Shown: one piece after another, positions 48,666 to 57,384 of the stretch
Position numbering within the stretch: the stretch's first letter is position 1
Layout: every line of letters begins with the position of its first letter
Assembly (NCBI GenBank): GCA_040081265.1
Contig: JBEBGV010000007.1
Location: forward strand, 37,420 to 101,419
Length of the DNA: 64,000 nt
DNA from: JBEBGV01 sp040081265
GTDB lineage: Bacteria > Acidobacteriota > Vicinamibacteria > Vicinamibacterales > UBA2999
Direction: 5' to 3'
Notes under the pieces: generated by a model
Database searches by the model: none
Seen by the model: only the letters and a program-made list of their open reading frames with translations
Told to the model about the DNA's origin: nothing
Program-made: the position numbers and the translations under genes

Positions 48666-49592
48666 TCAGAACCCTTCGGTGCGCGGCGCCGACAGCACGG
48701 GCGGCGTGATCTCGCACGGCCGCGGCTGGAACTTGGAATCGTCGGGCTCGCGCTTGAAGTGCGAGCTCAGCATGTAGGGCTGGTTGAGGTACTGCGGATC
48801 CACCAGCTGCGACGTCACGATCAGCCACTGAGCGTTGGCCGGCCCCGGCGTCACGTCGAAGGCCTCGGTGTAGACGGCGTTGGCGCTGTACGGAATGCCG
48901 TTGCGACGCATGTACCCGGGACGCATCCGCGTGGTCACCACCTTCAGGCCACCGCTCAACGCCGGCCCGCCGCCACGGCCGCCGCCACCAACGATCTGCC
49001 CCTGACCCTCAGGGACCGTCTCCCAGCGCGCGGCCGAGAACCCCTGGTAGTCGGGTCGTGCGGGAGGCTGTGCGGCGCGATCAAAATGCAGCAGCCGCGT
49101 CTGTGTCCCGTTGTCGAACTCGAGCTTCAGCGTCTGGGTGTCCTGCCAGGAGATGCGGATCCGCGTCGGCATTCGCATGACACCGGGCGCGCCCCACGCC
49201 TTGCACTGCTCGCCGGCCGCGATGTCGGCCGCCGGGTCCCACTGCTCCGACGCCTGAATTGCGGCGCGAGTCGCCGGAATGCTGGCGGCGTCGCCCTTGG
49301 GCGGCATCACCATACGCCAGCGCCAGTCTTCGGTGACCACCGCCACCCACGTTCCTGTCAGGTCGGTCGGCGCGGCGGCTTGCGCTGCCGGCGGCGGTGC
49401 GGGCGGCCCGCCACCCTGTCGCCCCTGGCCCGCACCACCCGCCCGGCCGCCTGCCGGCTGCTGACCTGCCGGCGCAGGGCCGCCTGGCCGCCCCGGCTGC
49501 TGCGCGGCGAGATCAATTACTCCAGCGGCCGCCAGCCATGCAGCGCACGCGCCGGCACCCACGAGGGCTCGTCCAATGGATCCGATGTTCAT
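48666..49592 (-). CDS. Exported hypothetical protein with Gly/Pro/Gln-rich linker
   Basis: A 308-residue protein: signal peptide ending VIDLAAQ, then a low-complexity linker (RPGGPAPAGQQPAGGRAGGA), then a folded domain with DLTGTWVAVVTEDWRWRMV, RIRISWQDTQTLKLEFDNG and GYMRRNGIPYSANAVYTEAF. The last parts match the exported protein encoded at 50671 (YGILQRNGVPSSPEAVMTEHF), so the two are paralogues of an unnamed lipocalin-like family. Function unknown. It lies 12 bases after the MBL relative, in one operon. Confidence 0.75.
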   Translation of the reverse strand: MNIGSIGRALVGAGACAAWLAAAGVIDLAAQQPGRPGGPAPAGQQPAGGRAGGAGQGRQGGGPPAPPPAAQAAAPTDLTGTWVAVVTEDWRWRMVMPPKGDAASIPATRAAIQASEQWDPAADIAAGEQCKAWGAPGVMRMPTRIRISWQDTQTLKLEFDNGTQTRLLHFDRAAQPPARPDYQGFSAARWETVPEGQGQIVGGGGRGGGPALSGGLKVVTTRMRPGYMRRNGIPYSANAVYTEAFDVTPGPANAQWLIVTSQLVDPQYLNQPYMLSSHFKREPDDSKFQPRPCEITPPVLSAPRTEGF

Positions 49593-49604
49593 CGCCTGGG
49601 TCTC

Positions 49605-50654
49605 CTACTTCTTCATCAAGCTGGTGTAGACCGCCTCGACGAACATGTCCGTGGTCCACCGCGGGTTCTTGCCGTAGTGCTGGTACTCGAGTGCGACACC
49701 GGCGGCACGCACCTGCGCCAGCGTCTGTCCCTTGCCGGCAAGGTCCTGCACCCGATCGCGAATGATCGTGAGCATGTCCCGATACTCCAGGACATCGGCC
49801 TCGTTCGAAATGCGGCCGTACGCCGGGACAATGCGCGTGCCGCCCATCTGATTGCGCTGCGGCACTGCGATTTCCAGCAGATGATTCAGCCCACCGAGCA
49901 GCCCGTTGATCGACCCTCCCCGCTGCACGTCCAGGGCGGGAAACTGATCGGTCCGGTAAATCTCTCCGGCGTGGACCACTTCCGATCCGCGAAAGAACAC
50001 CATGAGGTCGCCGTCGGTGTGCGCGTTGGGCTCGTAGAAGAGCTGCACGGCTTCGTCGTTGGCCCAGAAGTCCTTGCGCGGGGTGAAGAAGGTCGAGTCT
50101 GGCAGCGCATCCCCGGTCAGTGCGGCGAGACCGTTCCCGCCGGTGATCATCCGGTTGTACGACGCTTCGTGGGCGATGAACGCGGTGCCGACGTTCGCGG
50201 GCCGACCGCCCTGTCCGCCGCCCTGGCCCCCAGCCGCCGCCTGTGGACCACTGGTGCCGCCGGCCCACTTCACCATCTCGCTGTTGTTGCCCACCTTGTC
50301 GGGGTCGGCCGCCGTGTTCACCAGATAACGCAGTGGCTTCCGGGTGAGCCTGCGGATGGCGGCCTGAATCTTCGCGGCGCTGCCGGCCGCGCCGCTGTCC
50401 ACCATCACCACGCCCTCGTCACCGATGGCGATGCTGATGTTGGCGCCGCCGCCGGCCAGCATGTACACGTTCTTACGTACCGGCAGGATTTCGATGCCGT
50501 CGACCACCAGCGTCTCTGGCCAGGGTTCGGTCATCGCCCGGACAAACGGCGAGGTCTGGGCCCCGAGTGACACCACGCCGCCCACCACACCGCCCACTGC
50601 GACAGCGAGCGCGAGACACACGCGCGCACCGCAGAACACCGATTTGTTGTTCAT
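49605..50654 (-). CDS. Metallo-beta-lactamase-fold protein lacking metal ligands
   Basis: A 349-residue exported MBL-fold protein. The signal peptide is followed by the usual strands (GIEILPVRKNVYMLAGGGAN, GDEGVVMVDSG). Where the active relatives at 58854 and 62933 have NTHTHGDHTGSN or NSHSHADHTGNN, this one has NTAADPDKVGNN, so three histidines are lost. The later metal-site histidine region is VPAYGR instead of GGHSD or GHGG. One histidine remains (NAHTDGD). It is probably a non-catalytic binding protein. It starts 16 bases after the exported protein gene upstream. Confidence 0.82.
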   Translation of the reverse strand: MNNKSVFCGARVCLALAVAVGGVVGGVVSLGAQTSPFVRAMTEPWPETLVVDGIEILPVRKNVYMLAGGGANISIAIGDEGVVMVDSGAAGSAAKIQAAIRRLTRKPLRYLVNTAADPDKVGNNSEMVKWAGGTSGPQAAAGGQGGGQGGRPANVGTAFIAHEASYNRMITGGNGLAALTGDALPDSTFFTPRKDFWANDEAVQLFYEPNAHTDGDLMVFFRGSEVVHAGEIYRTDQFPALDVQRGGSINGLLGGLNHLLEIAVPQRNQMGGTRIVPAYGRISNEADVLEYRDMLTIIRDRVQDLAGKGQTLAQVRAAGVALEYQHYGKNPRWTTDMFVEAVYTSLMKK

Positions 50655-50670
50655 GACTGCCTGATGTCCT

Positions 50671-51573
50671 TTACCGCGCCGAGGCTGGCTGCCGGGCAGC
50701 CATCTCTTGCAACTGCTTGCGAATGACGGCCTCGTACTCCGGATAGGTCGTCACCTTGCCGCCCTGCGTCCCCTCGAACGGGAGACCCTGCTTCTTGGCG
50801 AAATCTTCCTGCCGGGTGCCGAGCGGCGACGCCGGCACGTACCCCGGCTTGCGGTCCGCAATCTCGTCGACCACCTCGAAGATGAAGCGCTGATCGGGCG
50901 TGATGTTCGAGCTCAGTTCCCAGGTCGAGGTGCGGATGAACGGCTCCTCGAGATAGGTCGGGTCGTCGACGATGATGACGTCGGTCAGCCAGTTGCCGTG
51001 CCGCACGAAGTGCTCGGTCATGACCGCCTCGGGACTCGACGGCACGCCGTTGCGTTGGAGGATGCCGTACTTCATGTGCGTGGTCGTGACGGTCAGCCGA
51101 TTCCCTTCGACCTTACCCGTCGAGAAACCGTCCCACGTGTGCTCGGCACGCTCGGAGGGGTGCGGCCGGCCATCCATCCAGATCACGCGATCGTTGCGCC
51201 CGAACGAGCCCTCGATGGTGTAGGCGATGAGCACCTGCGTCACCGGGTCGGTCACTTTGGTGATGCGAATATTCGGGCCGGGCCCGCGCATGAAGTATTG
51301 CGGCGCATGCGGCTTGGCCATCGATTCCGGCTCCGACAGAATCGAGGCGTCCCACACCGAGGCCTTCTGCCTGGCGGCGGCGTTGATGGGGATGCCGGTG
51401 TAATCGCCGAGATCGGCACCGGGTGCCCGGTGCGGTTGATCCTCATTGGTACGAGTCGCCCATTCGCCGGCGATGTCGACCTGGGCAAACGCGGGTGCCC
51501 CAACCAGCAACAGCGCACCAGCACACGCGGCGGTGACCCATCCGCGCACGCGGCGCTCGAGATTCACGTTCAT
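50671..51573 (-). CDS. Exported hypothetical protein, paralogue of 48666-49592
   Basis: A 300-residue protein. Signal peptide (VTAACAGALLLVGAPAFAQ), start of the domain VDIAGEWATRTNEDQPHR, then ITKVTDPVTQVLIAYTIEGS, YGILQRNGVPSSPEAVMTEHF and LEEPFIRTSTWELS. These align with the exported protein at 48666. The ATG at 51571-51573 is chosen for its signal peptide; the longer frame is antisense. It is the first gene of a four-gene minus-strand run ending with the TolB-like gene. Only about 30 bases separate its start from the divergent NTF2-like gene. Confidence 0.75.
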   Translation of the reverse strand: MNVNLERRVRGWVTAACAGALLLVGAPAFAQVDIAGEWATRTNEDQPHRAPGADLGDYTGIPINAAARQKASVWDASILSEPESMAKPHAPQYFMRGPGPNIRITKVTDPVTQVLIAYTIEGSFGRNDRVIWMDGRPHPSERAEHTWDGFSTGKVEGNRLTVTTTHMKYGILQRNGVPSSPEAVMTEHFVRHGNWLTDVIIVDDPTYLEEPFIRTSTWELSSNITPDQRFIFEVVDEIADRKPGYVPASPLGTRQEDFAKKQGLPFEGTQGGKVTTYPEYEAVIRKQLQEMAARQPASAR

Positions 51574-51603
51574 CGACAAGCTCCTGAAGAAGAACCGTGG
51601 GCG

Positions 51604-52740
51604 TTGGTCCTGGGTGCGGGCGATGCAGTGCCTCAGGCTCAAGGTCCGCCTCCGGGCCTTCCCACGCAGCAGCAGGGCTTCGAGGGCACCGGCCAGAACC
51701 CGGCGAACTACACGCCGGAAGAAAAGGCGGCTGTCGAGGTGATCATCAAGTGGATCGACACCACGAACACCAAAGACCTTCCCGCTCACATGGCGCTGAT
51801 TGACGACAACGTCATCTACCGCGCCGACCCGGCAGAGATTCTCGGTCGTAACGGCGCCCGCGGCTATTGTTTGTACTACGGCTTCATCCGGAGTACTGCC
51901 TGGCTCAGGCTCGACGAGTTGTACGTCATTGGTGGTCCGACGGACACGCTCGTGCTGGTCAAGCGCGCGGACATCAACAACCCGGCCGGCGGCCGGGGCA
52001 ACCTGGGCGGCTACCCGGTCGCTCTGGCGGACCTCGTGCGCATCAGGAACGGCAAGATCGTCGAGTGGTACGACATTCCCATCAACAAGGTCGGACCGCT
52101 CGTCACGACGCCGCCGAATTCACGGCCTCCCATCACCAACATGCCGACCGCGTGCACGCCGTACGCGGGGCAGTCACCGGCACAGACCCGTATCGTTCCG
52201 CCGCCGGCAGTGCCGCCGCAACCGCACCCTGTGACCCCGACGGTTCTGGGGAACGGGATGGTGAGCTACGGGACGACGAAGCTGGAGAGCCGGTTCAATG
52301 TGGAGGAGACGGCCGCGGCGCGCGCCGTCCGCGGTTGGTTCGCTGCCTGGCAGGCCGGCAATCCGAAGCTGCTCGGCTCCTTCGTCGACCGGAACGCGAT
52401 CTTCCGCGCCAGTCCGACGGGCGATGTGGTGAATGGTCGCGACGCGCTCCTTCGCGCGGCGTGCAGCACCATGGGTGGCCCGCTCGATCTGATCGACATC
52501 TACGTCATCGGCGCCGACTTCGAAACGACGGTGATCGCCCGCTGGAACAAGATCGGCGCGTCCGGCGCGGTCACCAGGATGGGTAGCTTCTTCCGCGTGC
52601 AGAACGGTCTGATCACCGAGTGGATGGACTCGACGGTGGATGGAGCGCCGGCCGCGGCGAACCCGAACTCGGCGGCCTGCCAAACGGTGACCTCGACGCT
52701 CGCGTCCTTCGCTCCCCCGCCGGCACCGCCGGCTCCGTGA
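51604..52740 (+). CDS. Tandem NTF2-like protein with truncated signal peptide
   Basis: A protein of about 378 residues with two NTF2/SnoaL-like domains: NYTPEEKAAVEVIIKWIDTT...IVEWYDIP and FNVEETAAARAVRGWFAAWQ...ITEWMDST, then the tail ANPNSAACQTV. It is a close paralogue of 56167-57375 and 59861-61087. Those have full signal peptides; here only ALVLGAGDAVPQAQ remains, matching the ALILGAGGALAQ half of the 59861 peptide. The TTG at 51604 (or GTG at 51628) is a guess for the start. It is the only plus-strand gene in the exported block. Confidence 0.7.
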   Translation: MVLGAGDAVPQAQGPPPGLPTQQQGFEGTGQNPANYTPEEKAAVEVIIKWIDTTNTKDLPAHMALIDDNVIYRADPAEILGRNGARGYCLYYGFIRSTAWLRLDELYVIGGPTDTLVLVKRADINNPAGGRGNLGGYPVALADLVRIRNGKIVEWYDIPINKVGPLVTTPPNSRPPITNMPTACTPYAGQSPAQTRIVPPPAVPPQPHPVTPTVLGNGMVSYGTTKLESRFNVEETAAARAVRGWFAAWQAGNPKLLGSFVDRNAIFRASPTGDVVNGRDALLRAACSTMGGPLDLIDIYVIGADFETTVIARWNKIGASGAVTRMGSFFRVQNGLITEWMDSTVDGAPAAANPNSAACQTVTSTLASFAPPPAPPAP

Positions 52741-52817
52741 TCGGCCCGCGCCCCGGTCAGGTTCGCTTCATGGTTCTCTTTCAGATGGCAGGAAACGATC
52801 GGGAAGCCCAAGGGGGC

Positions 52818-52849
52818 ACAAGGGACGAATGCGTGCATTCGTCCCTTGT
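52818..52849. terminator. Strong bidirectional hairpin
   Basis: ACAAGGGACGAATGC (52818-52832) pairs perfectly with GCATTCGTCCCTTGT (52835-52849). It lies between the convergent NTF2-like gene and TonB-type receptor gene. There is no U tract, so termination would be by structure alone or Rho-assisted; a role in mRNA stability is possible. Confidence 0.7.
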
Positions 52850-52865
52850 ACCGTCGTGACTGCCT

Positions 52866-55800
52866 CTAGAAGTCGTACGTGAGGGTGATCTTCGCGAAGC
52901 GTGCGGGCACGATGTCGGTGGGCCGCATGAACGCCGCGTAGTTGTTGTTCACGGCCACCGGCGTGTCCCGATTCAGGAAGTTGTAGAAATCGAGGCGCGT
53001 CGACATGCGGCGGCTGCCACCCAGGCGGACGACTTTGCCGATGCTGAGATCGAGCATCTGGAGCCGTTCACCGTACAGCTCCCCCGGATACACGATGTTG
53101 ACCGACTTGTTCGGCGCTCCGCCAGCGAGCACCCGCCCAAGTGAGGCCTGCACATCGGCGTTGGTCGCGGTGTAGTTCCCGTAGACCAGTGGCCCCTGCG
53201 TGCTCGCGAAGTTGCTGCTCAGCTGAACGTCGATCTTCGGAATCAGATAGACGGTCTGGAACTTGACCTGCGTCACGTACGGCGTTTGCTGCGCACAGTA
53301 CTGATCCGGCATCTGCATGCCCGCCGTTTGGGCCAGGAACAGGTTCACGGGCGCGGCCCCCGCCACGCCGACCAGCATCTCGGGAATCTTGGTGACGATC
53401 GCGCACGTATCGGTACTCGTCTTCCCGGTGGCAATGCCGCCCTGGACGGTGAGTCCCCCGCGCGGTCGCAGGTTGAAGTTGATGTCGACGCCCTGCCAAT
53501 GATAGGTCTGCTTCCCGTAATTGTCAGACAGCGTCACGTAGTTGTCCGCCGGCCGCCCGAAGCTGGTGGGCTTCAGGTCGTAGAGGCCGTTGACCGTATA
53601 GCCGCCGCCGTCAGGCAACCGCGCGTCGCTCGGCGCGACGATGCTGAAGCGGTCGTAGTCGGCGGCGCTCACCGCCCGGTTGTCGGTGACCTGGAAGTTG
53701 CCCCAGATCCGTCGGAAGTAGCCGAGCTCGACCGACACGCGCGGCATCAGCTCACGGTTGACCGCGGCCGAGAACTCGTAGTTGTACGGCCGCACGCCGA
53801 AGCCGCTGAGCAGCTTGGGATCGTAGGACGTCGCAGGGATGGTCTGACCGAAGTTGGACGCGGCCAGGGCGCCGCACTCGCCATTGGCCGCCGGCGCGAT
53901 CAGATCGCACTGCGGGATATAGTCGCCGTTGATCCCGAGGCCACCACGGTCGTTCCAGCTGCGCGTCGTCTGCAGCAGCATCGCGTTGACGGGCGCCGGG
54001 GCGCTGCCGATGGTATTCAACGTCTGGCCATTGAGGAACTTGTTGACGGCCACCTTGACCGCGGTCTTCCCATCCCCCTGCAGATCCCACACGAAGCCAG
54101 ACCGGAACGTGACGTCCTTCCACGCCAGGATGTCGGTCTGCGGGAACGTGATGTTGCGGTTGGGCGTGAGTGGAGACGGTGTGACCGTCTGTTCGGGCGC
54201 GCTGGTCTTGAGGTAGTCGAAGCGCAGCGCGCCGTTGAGCGTGATCCGGTTCATCGTCCAGCGATCCTGGATGAAGAGACCCAGATCCATGTCCTCCTGC
54301 GTCTTCACGTTGTACGGCCGCGCCCGCAACGTAATCGAGGTCGGGACGCCGCGGTTGAAGGTGTAGCTGATCGGGAGGTCGCTCGGCGTGTAGTTCCGGG
54401 TATCCGCGAATCCCCAGGTGTCGTTGATGCCGAACTTCAACGAGTGGGAGCCGGTGACGTACGCCACCGCTGCCCGCGTCGCATAGTTGGGGACCAGCGT
54501 GTTGTTCGCCTGGGCCAGGTTGCGGTAGGTGAGCCCGGTTGACTGTTCGGTCACCGAGATCATCTGCGGCAGGATGGTCAGCTTCGCCGGATCGTCGAGC
54601 GAGCCGCGCGGCTGCTGTTGCATGGCGCCCCAGCGCTCGTACAGGTGCATGGCGACCGCTTCGAACAGCAGCCGATTGGTCACCGGTGAGGTCCACTCGA
54701 GGTGCTCCTGGCTCAACCGCGGGTTGCGCTCATCGGGGCCGGCTTCAGGCGCCACGGTGGCCCCGATGCCTCCCGGGCACTGACAGTAGCCGTCGTACTT
54801 GTAGGTGAACGCGACCTTGTTGCGCGGCGTCGCCTGGAAGGTGGTACGGAGCTGCGTCGTCGAGTAGCGACCTTTGTTCTGCCCGATCTGGTCACTGGGG
54901 ACGTACAACCATTCGTTCGGCTTGTACGCATTCGCGTTCTCGTAGACCGTCGCGTTGTTGGCGAGCAGTTGCTTGCGGCCGGCAAACCAGAACCACACCT
55001 TGTCGCGCTTGAAGGGCCCGCCAAATCCGCCGTTGAGATCCCAGTTGTAGTCGATGTCCCCCACCGCGGCGAGTCCGAGGCCCTTCAGGCGGTCGGTGTA
55101 GTTGCTGCCCTGCAGGCTCCCGCGCGTATAGGAGTTGACCGCCGTCCCCTTCAGGTCGTTACCGCCGTCGCGCGGGATAAAGTTCATGCGCACGCCGCCA
55201 GTTGGCAGCTCGGCGGACACCGAACTCGTATCGACCGTCACCTCGGACGCGGTGGCGACGTCGGGATGCGAGCGGCCGAGGCCGCCGCCCGCCTGCAGTG
55301 TCATGACGCTGATGCCGGCGACCGTCACACGGGTGTCGGAATTGACCGTCCCATGAAATTCGATGCCATCACCGGAGGAGCCGCCCACCACGTTTCCCTG
55401 GTTGCGGGCGGCGTTCGCGCCGCTCGCGGTGACGCCGGGCACCATGGACGCAATCGCATCGAAGTTCCGGCTGACCGGAAGCGAGTCGATGACAGCCGTG
55501 GTCATCACGCGCTGCGTGGTACTGCTCGACACGTCGACGGTGGGGGCCTCCCCGGTGACGGTGATGGTCTCCGAGAGTGCGCCGACGCGTAAGTCGGCGT
55601 CGACGACCGCCGCGGCCGTGCCCTGCAGGGTAATGCCGTCGCGCAGGACAGTATTGAAGCCGGTGAGGGTAAAGGTCACGGTGTACGCGCCCGGTCGCAG
55701 ATCGACGATCTGATACCGGCCGTTGCCGTCTGTGACCGCCGCACGGACTTTTTCGATCAGGGCGGGACTGGCCGCCTCGATCGTGACGCCGGGCAGAACC

Positions 55801-55901
55801 GCGCCCGAGGTGTCCCGCACGACGCCGGTCATCGATGCCTGTGCGTAGGCGATCGAGGGTAGCAACACAACGCAAACCAGAGCCGCCACTATTCTCCGCA
55901 T
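52866..55901 (-). CDS. TonB-dependent receptor with carboxypeptidase regulatory-like domain
   Basis: A 1011-residue outer-membrane protein. Signal peptide ending SIAYAQ; CarboxypepD_reg-like domain (GVVRDTSGAVLPGVTIEAAS...YQIVDLRPGAYTVTFTLTGF); plug domain beginning about residue 115 (VDVSSSTTQRVMTTAVIDSLPV); and a large barrel ending PARFAKITLTYDF with the terminal aromatic. No TonB box is clear. Such proteins take up glycans or other large ligands. The start at 55901 has GGGAGG 6 bases before it; the upstream ATG at 55916 lies before that. It is monocistronic, with 265 bases to the NTF2-like gene upstream. Confidence 0.9.
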   Translation of the reverse strand: MRRIVAALVCVVLLPSIAYAQASMTGVVRDTSGAVLPGVTIEAASPALIEKVRAAVTDGNGRYQIVDLRPGAYTVTFTLTGFNTVLRDGITLQGTAAAVVDADLRVGALSETITVTGEAPTVDVSSSTTQRVMTTAVIDSLPVSRNFDAIASMVPGVTASGANAARNQGNVVGGSSGDGIEFHGTVNSDTRVTVAGISVMTLQAGGGLGRSHPDVATASEVTVDTSSVSAELPTGGVRMNFIPRDGGNDLKGTAVNSYTRGSLQGSNYTDRLKGLGLAAVGDIDYNWDLNGGFGGPFKRDKVWFWFAGRKQLLANNATVYENANAYKPNEWLYVPSDQIGQNKGRYSTTQLRTTFQATPRNKVAFTYKYDGYCQCPGGIGATVAPEAGPDERNPRLSQEHLEWTSPVTNRLLFEAVAMHLYERWGAMQQQPRGSLDDPAKLTILPQMISVTEQSTGLTYRNLAQANNTLVPNYATRAAVAYVTGSHSLKFGINDTWGFADTRNYTPSDLPISYTFNRGVPTSITLRARPYNVKTQEDMDLGLFIQDRWTMNRITLNGALRFDYLKTSAPEQTVTPSPLTPNRNITFPQTDILAWKDVTFRSGFVWDLQGDGKTAVKVAVNKFLNGQTLNTIGSAPAPVNAMLLQTTRSWNDRGGLGINGDYIPQCDLIAPAANGECGALAASNFGQTIPATSYDPKLLSGFGVRPYNYEFSAAVNRELMPRVSVELGYFRRIWGNFQVTDNRAVSAADYDRFSIVAPSDARLPDGGGYTVNGLYDLKPTSFGRPADNYVTLSDNYGKQTYHWQGVDINFNLRPRGGLTVQGGIATGKTSTDTCAIVTKIPEMLVGVAGAAPVNLFLAQTAGMQMPDQYCAQQTPYVTQVKFQTVYLIPKIDVQLSSNFASTQGPLVYGNYTATNADVQASLGRVLAGGAPNKSVNIVYPGELYGERLQMLDLSIGKVVRLGGSRRMSTRLDFYNFLNRDTPVAVNNNYAAFMRPTDIVPARFAKITLTYDF

Positions 55902-56166
55902 CAACGACCTCCCCATATCACCTGTTGGTGTTCCGCCGTCCGCGACGGCGGGTCACGAGATGAACGAACGCAATGACAGCGAACGGAGACGCTATGACGA
56001 CGGAGGGGGCTACCTTAAGAACCGGCTACTGCCTGGCCACGAGGCGGTGAAGACGCGACGCGAGTACGAAGATGAAGAACAGATGAAGTTGGGCGAACGT
56101 TATACGAGCGTCGCGTCGCTGTCTACCGCGGCGCGCTCGTCTTTACAAAAATCTACAAACGGCCGA

Positions 56167-57375
56167 CTACCGAGGCGGCTGAGCGACAGCCGGAGGAGCC
56201 GCCGGCGCAGGCGGAAAGGCTGCCAGCGTCGTGGTCACCGTCTGGCACGCCGCCGAATTCGGGTTCGCCGTTACGGGAGCGGCTCCCGCGAGCGGCGTGT
56301 CCATCCACTCGACGATCAACCCGTTCCGGACGCGGAAGAAGCTGCCCATACGCGTGCGCGTGCCAGCCGCGTCGATCCTGTCCCACCGGGCGATCACCAT
56401 GGTCTGGAAGTAGTCACCGATCACGTGGAGGCCGGTCAGATTGAGCTGGCCACCCATCGTCGCGCAGACCGATCGGAGCAGTGCGTCGCGCCCTTTTACG
56501 AGCTCGCTCGTAGGCGTCGGCCGGAAGTCCATGCTCTGGTCCACAAAGGCGCCGAGCAGTAGGGGGTTACCAGCTTGCCAGGCGGCGAACCATCCGCGGA
56601 CCGCCTGCGCGGCCGCGGCCTCTCCCGGGTTGAACCGGCTTTCGATCTTGGCCACACCATAGCCAAGCATCCCAAAGCCTGGAGGCGCCGCCACCGGATG
56701 TACTTGCGGGGGCCCTCCGCCCCGCGGTGCCACCGGCGCCTGCCCGGCTTGTGCTACGGGATACTTCGCGCAGACTTCGGGCACGCGCATCCCGCCGGGC
56801 GGCCGCGAGTTGCCCGGTCCGGCGAACCCAACCCTGGCGATCGGCGCATCGTACCATTCGATGAGCTTGCCGTTCCTGACACGGGCAAGAACCGCCACCT
56901 CGACGGGGTACCCCCCGAGGGAGCCCTCGAGGCCCGCCGGGTTATTGATGTCCGTGCGCTTGTGCAACACCAGCGTCTCCGACGGGCCGCCCACCGCGTA
57001 CAACTCGTCAAGCCTGACCCAGGCGTTGCTCCGGATGAACCCGTAGGCAGAACAATAGCCGCGGGCGCCATGCCCGAGCGCCTCTACCGGGTCGCCGCGG
57101 TGAATGACGTTATCGTCGACCAGCGCCATGTGTGCGGCGAGGTCTTTGGTATTGGTGGTGTCGATCAGTCTCTTGACCAGCGCCACCGCCGCGGCCTCTT
57201 CCGGCGTGTAGTTGGCCGGGAGCTGGCCGGTGGCCTCGAAGCCCTGTTGTTGCTGTGGTTGCAGCAGGCCCGGCCCCTGCGGCGGCGGTGCGGGCGCCTG
57301 CGCCAGAGTACCGCTTGTGCCAAAGACCAGCACCGATCCAAGGCAGGCACAGAGGAAAGGTTTCGTTCTCGTCAT
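56167..57375 (-). CDS. Exported tandem NTF2-like protein
   Basis: A 402-residue exported protein: signal peptide (FLCACLGSVLVFGTSGTLAQ), a short Pro/Gln-rich linker (APAPPPQGPGLLQPQQQQ), then two NTF2/SnoaL-like domains (NYTPEEAAAVALVKRLIDTT...LIEWYDAP; FNPGEAAAAQAVRGWFAAWQ...IVEWMDTP) and the tail ANPNSAACQTV with a conserved cysteine. Limonene-epoxide-hydrolase and SnoaL enzymes share this fold, but their catalytic residues cannot be confirmed here. It is the last gene of the exported operon that starts at 63862. Confidence 0.8.
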   Translation of the reverse strand: MTRTKPFLCACLGSVLVFGTSGTLAQAPAPPPQGPGLLQPQQQQGFEATGQLPANYTPEEAAAVALVKRLIDTTNTKDLAAHMALVDDNVIHRGDPVEALGHGARGYCSAYGFIRSNAWVRLDELYAVGGPSETLVLHKRTDINNPAGLEGSLGGYPVEVAVLARVRNGKLIEWYDAPIARVGFAGPGNSRPPGGMRVPEVCAKYPVAQAGQAPVAPRGGGPPQVHPVAAPPGFGMLGYGVAKIESRFNPGEAAAAQAVRGWFAAWQAGNPLLLGAFVDQSMDFRPTPTSELVKGRDALLRSVCATMGGQLNLTGLHVIGDYFQTMVIARWDRIDAAGTRTRMGSFFRVRNGLIVEWMDTPLAGAAPVTANPNSAACQTVTTTLAAFPPAPAAPPAVAQPPR

Positions 57376-57384
57376 GTGGTCCTC

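Noticed and set aside
50707..51600. Upstream part of the 677-residue frame containing the NTF2-like protein
   Set aside because: The first 300 residues are antisense to the exported gene at 50671-51573 and show no domain; only the part from about 51604 matches the paralogues.
53286..54542. 418-residue plus-strand open frame opposite the TonB-type receptor
   Set aside because: Antisense of a well-supported receptor gene, low-complexity Arg/Val/Gly content, no family pattern.
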